Part shown: positions 60,545 through 64,000 of the stretch, one piece after another
Numbering within the stretch: the first letter of the stretch is position 1
How the letters are laid out: the number at the start of each line of letters is the position of its first letter
Assembly: GCF_900090285.1 (NCBI RefSeq)
Contig: NZ_LT607754.1
Span: forward strand, 3,374,001 to 3,438,000
Reading direction: 5' to 3'
From: Micromonospora inositola
Lineage (GTDB): Bacteria; Actinomycetota; Actinomycetes; Mycobacteriales; Micromonosporaceae
DNA length: 64,000 nucleotides
Notes under the pieces: model-generated
What the model was told of the DNA's origin: nothing
The model's input: only the letters and a program-made list of their open reading frames with translations
Database searches by the model: none
Program-made: the position numbers and the translations under genes

Positions 60545-61306
60545 ATGGAGCTGCACCGGAACCGAGGGCCGTTGGTGCTGGCCGCCGTCTGCGTCGTCGG
60601 CGGCGTGACCGTGCTGGCCGTCGGCGGCGCCAGCCGGTTCCTGTCGACGCTGGTCGCGGTGGGCGCAGCCGTGCTCGGCGGCGTGGTGCTGCTCGGCGCG
60701 CTGCGGCCGTTCCGCTTCGCGATCGGCCCGGACGGTCTGGACGTCCGGCGGCCCGGCCTGCGCGGGACGTACCGGTGGGAGCAGTTCGACGCGCTGGCGC
60801 TCGCCGACGGGCCGCCGGTGCAGGGCCGTCCCGGGACGCCACGGTTGCTCGGCGTGCCCGGCGCGGCGTTGCCTCCCGAGGTGCGGGCCACCGCGCGCCA
60901 CCCCGTCGACGGGCGGGCCGCCGTCGAGCTGCTCGACCTGGTCCAGGTGCGCCAGAGCGCCGACGAGGTGGCGGCCGCCCTGGCCCGGCACGCGGGCGAC
61001 CGCTTCACCGACACCCGGACCCGCGTCGCCGCGCGGCTCGTCGGCACCGACCTCGACTTCACCGAGAGCCTGCGGGGCTACCGGACCGAGCGGATCGACG
61101 AGCTGGTCCGGCGTGCTCAGGTGGCGCTGGCCCACGGCGACGCGGTGGCGCGGCAGGCGGCCCGCTCCGAGATCGAGCAGGCTCGGGCGGCCGGTCTGCC
61201 GGTGGCGCTGCGCGGGTACTCCGTCCTCCAGGTCGACGTGGCGCTCGACGCGCTCTGCGCCGCGCTGGCCGACCCCGCCGCCAACGACCGGAAGACCGCC
61301 CTGTGA
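60545..61306 (+). CDS. Membrane protein with PH-like and DivIVA-like domains
   Basis: A 253-residue protein. Two N-terminal helices (about 10-55) are followed by a PH-like stretch (FRFAIGPDGLDVRRPGLRGTYRWEQFDALAL) and a helical C terminus with LRGYRTERIDELVRRAQVALAHGD...LRGYSVLQVDVALDAL, the repeated RGYxxxxVD pattern of DivIVA-like domains. Its stop overlaps the alditol oxidase start (GTGA). Possibly a polarity or membrane-curvature adaptor; unproven. Confidence 0.8.
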   Translation: MELHRNRGPLVLAAVCVVGGVTVLAVGGASRFLSTLVAVGAAVLGGVVLLGALRPFRFAIGPDGLDVRRPGLRGTYRWEQFDALALADGPPVQGRPGTPRLLGVPGAALPPEVRATARHPVDGRAAVELLDLVQVRQSADEVAAALARHAGDRFTDTRTRVAARLVGTDLDFTESLRGYRTERIDELVRRAQVALAHGDAVARQAARSEIEQARAAGLPVALRGYSVLQVDVALDALCAALADPAANDRKTAL

Positions 61307-62616
61307 CCGACGCCCCGACCGCCACCGACGGCCCGCTCACCGGCGCCGCCCGGACGACCAGCGCCGTCACCCCGTACCGCCACGCCGGCAGGAACTGGGC
61401 CGGAAACGTCCGCTACGCCGCCCGACGGCGACACGAACCGTCCAGCGTGGATGAACTGCGCCGACTGGTCGCCGGCAGCGCCCGGATCCGGGCCGTCGGC
61501 ACCGGGCACTCCTTCAACCGGCTCGGCGACACCACCGGCGACCTGGTCTCGCTGTCCGGCCTGCCGCCCGCCATCGCGCTGGACCCGGAGCGCGGCACGG
61601 TCACCGTCGCCGCCGGCCTCCGGTACGGCGACGTCGCCACCCGGCTGCACGCCCAGGGGTACGCCCTGGCCAACCTGGCCTCCCTGCCCCACATCTCGGT
61701 GTCCGGCGCGGTGGCCACCGGCACCCACGGCTCGGGCGACGCCCACGGCAACCTGGCCACCGCGGTCGCCGCCCTCGAACTGGTCACCGCCGACGGTGAC
61801 CTGCTGACCGTCGACCGCGCCGACGACCGGTTCGCCGGCATGGTGGTCAACCTCGGCGCGCTCGGCGTGGTCAGCCGGGTGACCCTGGACGTGGTGCCCA
61901 CCTTCGACGTCCGGCAGTACGTCCGGCTCGGCCTGCCGCGCGACGCCCTCGATGCCGCCTTCGCCTCCGCGTACAGCGTCAGCGCTTTCACCGACTGGCG
62001 CTCGGCGCGGGTCGATCAGGTGTGGCGCAAGCAGCGCGCCGACCAGCTGCCGCCCGCGGCGGACTGGCTCGGCACGACGGCGGCCCCGGCGCAGCGTCAC
62101 CCGGTGCCCGGCATGCCGGCGGTGAACTGCACCCCGCAGCTCGGCGTGGCCGGGCCGTGGCACGAACGGCTGCCGCACTTCCGGCTCGGCTTCACCCCGA
62201 GCAGCGGCGACGAGCTCCAGTCGGAGTACCACGTGGCGCGCGACGTGGCCGCCGACGCACTGGCCGCCCTGGACGCGGTGGCCGACCGGATCGCCGCCGT
62301 GCTGCAGATCTGCGAGCTGCGTACGGTCGCCGCCGACCCGCTCTGGCTGAGCCCGAACCACGGGCGGGACAGCCTGGCGATCCACTTCACCTGGATCGGT
62401 GACGAGGCGGCGGTGCTGCCGGTGGTGGCCGCGGTGGAGGAGCGGCTGGCGCCGTTCGCGCCGCGCCCGCACTGGGGCAAGGTATTCGGCCTGGACCCGG
62501 CGGCGGTCGCCGCCGCGTATCCCCGGTACGCCGACTTCCTCGCCCTGCTGGCGGAGCTGGACCCGGCCGGGAAGTTCCGGACCGAATTGCTGGACCGCTA
62601 CCTTCCCCGGCGCTGA
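61303..62616 (+). CDS. Alditol oxidase (AldO-like)
   Basis: A 437-residue flavoprotein very like Streptomyces coelicolor AldO, which oxidises xylitol and sorbitol to the aldose with hydrogen peroxide. GTGHSFN holds the His that covalently binds FAD (near residue 64). NWAGNVRYAARR, ASLPHISVSGAVATGTHGSGD and HPVPGMPAVNCTPQLG...GPWHERLPHFRLGFTPSSG are AldO blocks. About 20 residues longer at the N terminus. GTG 61303 overlaps the previous gene. Confidence 0.92.
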   Translation: MTDAPTATDGPLTGAARTTSAVTPYRHAGRNWAGNVRYAARRRHEPSSVDELRRLVAGSARIRAVGTGHSFNRLGDTTGDLVSLSGLPPAIALDPERGTVTVAAGLRYGDVATRLHAQGYALANLASLPHISVSGAVATGTHGSGDAHGNLATAVAALELVTADGDLLTVDRADDRFAGMVVNLGALGVVSRVTLDVVPTFDVRQYVRLGLPRDALDAAFASAYSVSAFTDWRSARVDQVWRKQRADQLPPAADWLGTTAAPAQRHPVPGMPAVNCTPQLGVAGPWHERLPHFRLGFTPSSGDELQSEYHVARDVAADALAALDAVADRIAAVLQICELRTVAADPLWLSPNHGRDSLAIHFTWIGDEAAVLPVVAAVEERLAPFAPRPHWGKVFGLDPAAVAAAYPRYADFLALLAELDPAGKFRTELLDRYLPRR

Positions 62617-62850
62617 AGGCCGGGCTGGACCTGGTAGGCGAACCAGGGCAGGAAGAACTGGGTGATCGGGCCCACCGCCAGCGCGTACAGCACGGTGCCG
62701 ACGCCCACGCTCCCGCCGAGCAGCCAGCCCACGGCGAGCACGGTGATCTCGATCAGGGTGCGGACGAGCCGGATGGAACGGCCGATGGCGGCGGACGCCG
62801 CCGGTCATCACGACGATGTTGGCGACGGTGCCGAACGTCGGTCGCGGCCG
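62598..62850 (-). pseudogene. YczE-like membrane protein gene remnant
   Basis: The 3' part is legible: SIRLVRTLIEITVLAVGWLLGGSVGVG...YALAVGPITQFFLPWF, the C terminus of YczE-type proteins. Upstream TFGTVANIVVM belongs to the same family but is in a different frame, and the first half of the gene is absent. It overlaps the end of the alditol oxidase gene by 19 bases on the other strand. Confidence 0.75.
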
Positions 62851-62863
62851 GAGGGGGATCCCC

Positions 62864-63063
62864 GAGGATCACGTGCAGGAGGTGTTCCTGCGGGGGCGTT
62901 CCTCGCCGCCATCCAGCTGCTGCCGCCCCGCCAGCGGGCCGTGCTCCGTCCCTTCGCGCTGATCGTGTTGCGCCCGAAGGCGGGCCTCCTCGCCGCGATG
63001 GAGGTGTTCGAGGCACCCGGCCTGTTCGCTGCCTTCGCCCTCCCGGCGAGCCTGGACGCCTAG
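62864..63063 (+). pseudogene. ECF sigma-factor remnant with SnoaL-like end
   Basis: Fragments in two frames: EDHVQEVFLR (sigma region 2) and AFLAAIQLLPPRQRAVL (region 4 start), then directly FALIVLRPKAGLLAAMEVFEAPGLFAAFALP, the end of the SnoaL-like tail found on SigJ-type sigma factors. Regions between are deleted. Its stop overlaps the site-2 protease stop on the other strand. Confidence 0.75.
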
Positions 63064-64000
63064 CGGCCCCTCGTCGTCATCTGCTCGCGCATGCTGCCGC
63101 GCTGCACCGCGCGGCTGATGTCGCTCGGCGAGACGATCCCGACCAGCCGCTGGTCGGTCACCACCAGCGCCCGGCCATCGGCGCACTCGCTGAGCCGGGG
63201 GAGCAGGTCGTTGAGCGCCTCGTCCGGGGCGGCGAGCACCAGCTCGTCGGCTCGGCAGGACACCTCGCCCAGCGTGGTGGTGGCCCGCCGCTCGGCGGGG
63301 ATGCCGCGGACCCGGTCCAGGGTGACCAGCCCGACCGGGTGGCCGTCCTCGGTCAGCGGCAGCGCCGAGTGCCGGTACGCGAAGAGGTAGTGGTCCACGA
63401 AGTCGGCGACGGTCATGTCGCCGGAAGCGGTCTGCGGCTGCGGCGTCATCACCTCGCCGACCCGCACCCCGCGCAGCGCGCTGCCCATCCGGGCCTGCCG
63501 TTCCTCCATGCCGGCCGCACCGATCAGGAACCAGCCGATCAGCGCCAGCCAGAGCCCGCCGACCCCGGCGCCGGTCAGGAACCGCCAGAGCCCGAAGGCG
63601 ATCAACAGGGCACCGAGGCCCCAGCCCGCGCGGGCCGCCACCACGGACGCCTTCGTCCGGTCACCGGTCGCCTTCCACACCGCGGCCCGCAGCAGCCGGC
63701 CGCCGTCCAGCGGCGCGGCCGGCAGCACGTTGAAGATCGCCAGCAGGATGTTGATGCCGGCCAGCCAGGACAGTGCGCCGAGCAGCAGCCCGTGCGCACC
63801 GGCCAGGGCGAGCACCACCGCGATGCCGCCGAAGAAGAACCCGATCAGCAGGCTGACCAGCGGCCCGACGCCGGCGATGCGCAACTCGGCGCCGGGGTCC
63901 CGCGCCTCACCCTTCAGCTCGGACACGCCGCCGAAGAGCCAGAGCGTGATCCCTCCGACGCCGATCCCGTTGCGTTTGGCCACCACCGCGTGGGCCACCT
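63060..64000 (-). CDS. Site-2 protease (M50) with CBS domains, partial
   Basis: The last 313 codons of an intramembrane zinc metalloprotease; the gene continues beyond 64000. VAHAVVAKRNG is the end of the HExxH site and NVLPAAPLDGGRLL (about residues 90-103) supplies the second-site Asp. About four helices precede two CBS repeats (VGEVMTPQPQTAS..., LGIVSPSDISRAVQ). Relatives cut anti-sigma factors or membrane regulators. Confidence 0.9.
   Translation of the reverse strand, partial: VAHAVVAKRNGIGVGGITLWLFGGVSELKGEARDPGAELRIAGVGPLVSLLIGFFFGGIAVVLALAGAHGLLLGALSWLAGINILLAIFNVLPAAPLDGGRLLRAAVWKATGDRTKASVVAARAGWGLGALLIAFGLWRFLTGAGVGGLWLALIGWFLIGAAGMEERQARMGSALRGVRVGEVMTPQPQTASGDMTVADFVDHYLFAYRHSALPLTEDGHPVGLVTLDRVRGIPAERRATTTLGEVSCRADELVLAAPDEALNDLLPRLSECADGRALVVTDQRLVGIVSPSDISRAVQRGSMREQMTTRGR

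Noticed and set aside
1..64000. CRISPR arrays, rRNA genes or intact insertion sequences
   Set aside because: No regularly spaced repeats, rRNA-like sequence or transposase was found on reading through the window.

Overview
The window is about 64 kb of very GC-rich actinobacterial chromosome. GC-loaded third codon positions, many GTG and TTG starts, leaderless promoters, twin-arginine lipoproteins and an intergenic palindrome style I associate with Micromonosporaceae suggest Micromonospora or a close relative. This assignment is inference from sequence style and gene content.

Region by region. 1-9 kb: the end of a BCCT carrier, an ABC-2 exporter with a small XRE regulator, dnaG, and a split second ABC-2 exporter (one ATPase, two permeases). 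9-10 kb: a YihY/BrkB membrane protein. 10.4-16.8 kb: a ROK regulator, a ribose/inositol-type sugar ABC importer and a Gfo/Idh/MocA dehydrogenase. 17.1-25.2 kb: eight tightly coupled genes that I read as a variant ebo (EDB) cluster: an inositol-3-phosphate-synthase-like cyclase, a UbiA prenyltransferase (EboC), a TIM-barrel isomerase, EboA, a TatD-like hydrolase (EboB), EboE, a phosphodiesterase/pyrophosphatase (EboF) and a polyprenyl diphosphate synthase. 25.3-25.9 kb: a decayed two-component system. 26-33.3 kb: an isomerase, a second ROK regulator, a twin-arginine-exported TIM-barrel protein and a large secreted ThuA / sugar-dehydrogenase / PKD protein. 33.5-40.6 kb: a YtxH-like protein, tRNA-Asn, an MmpL transporter, a flavin oxidoreductase, an unknown protein and a membrane-anchored M16-like protein. 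40.6-44 kb: tRNA-Met with a remnant integrated element bounded by a 31-bp direct repeat, an LtrA cargo gene and two integrase relics. 44-51 kb: nadE, an SMP-30 lactonase, an Lrp regulator, small enzymes and a LuxR/ATPase regulator. 51.7-54.9 kb: a glycine betaine/proline ABC importer. 55.6-60.1 kb: small regulator-effector pairs with visible operators. 60.2-64 kb: an alditol oxidase, two pseudogenes and the start of a site-2 protease gene cut by the window end.

How the genes may work together. The 10-33 kb block looks like a carbohydrate/cyclitol module. Sugar or inositol is imported under ROK control and handled by a dehydrogenase and several xylose-isomerase-like barrels. The ebo-type operon could make a cyclitol from a sugar phosphate and attach a prenyl chain supplied by its own synthase. 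The second ROK gene and the secreted sugar-oxidising protein close the block, and a similar CTTTTG...CAAAAG palindrome lies before the first and last transcription units. The product of the cluster is unknown and this reading is a hypothesis.
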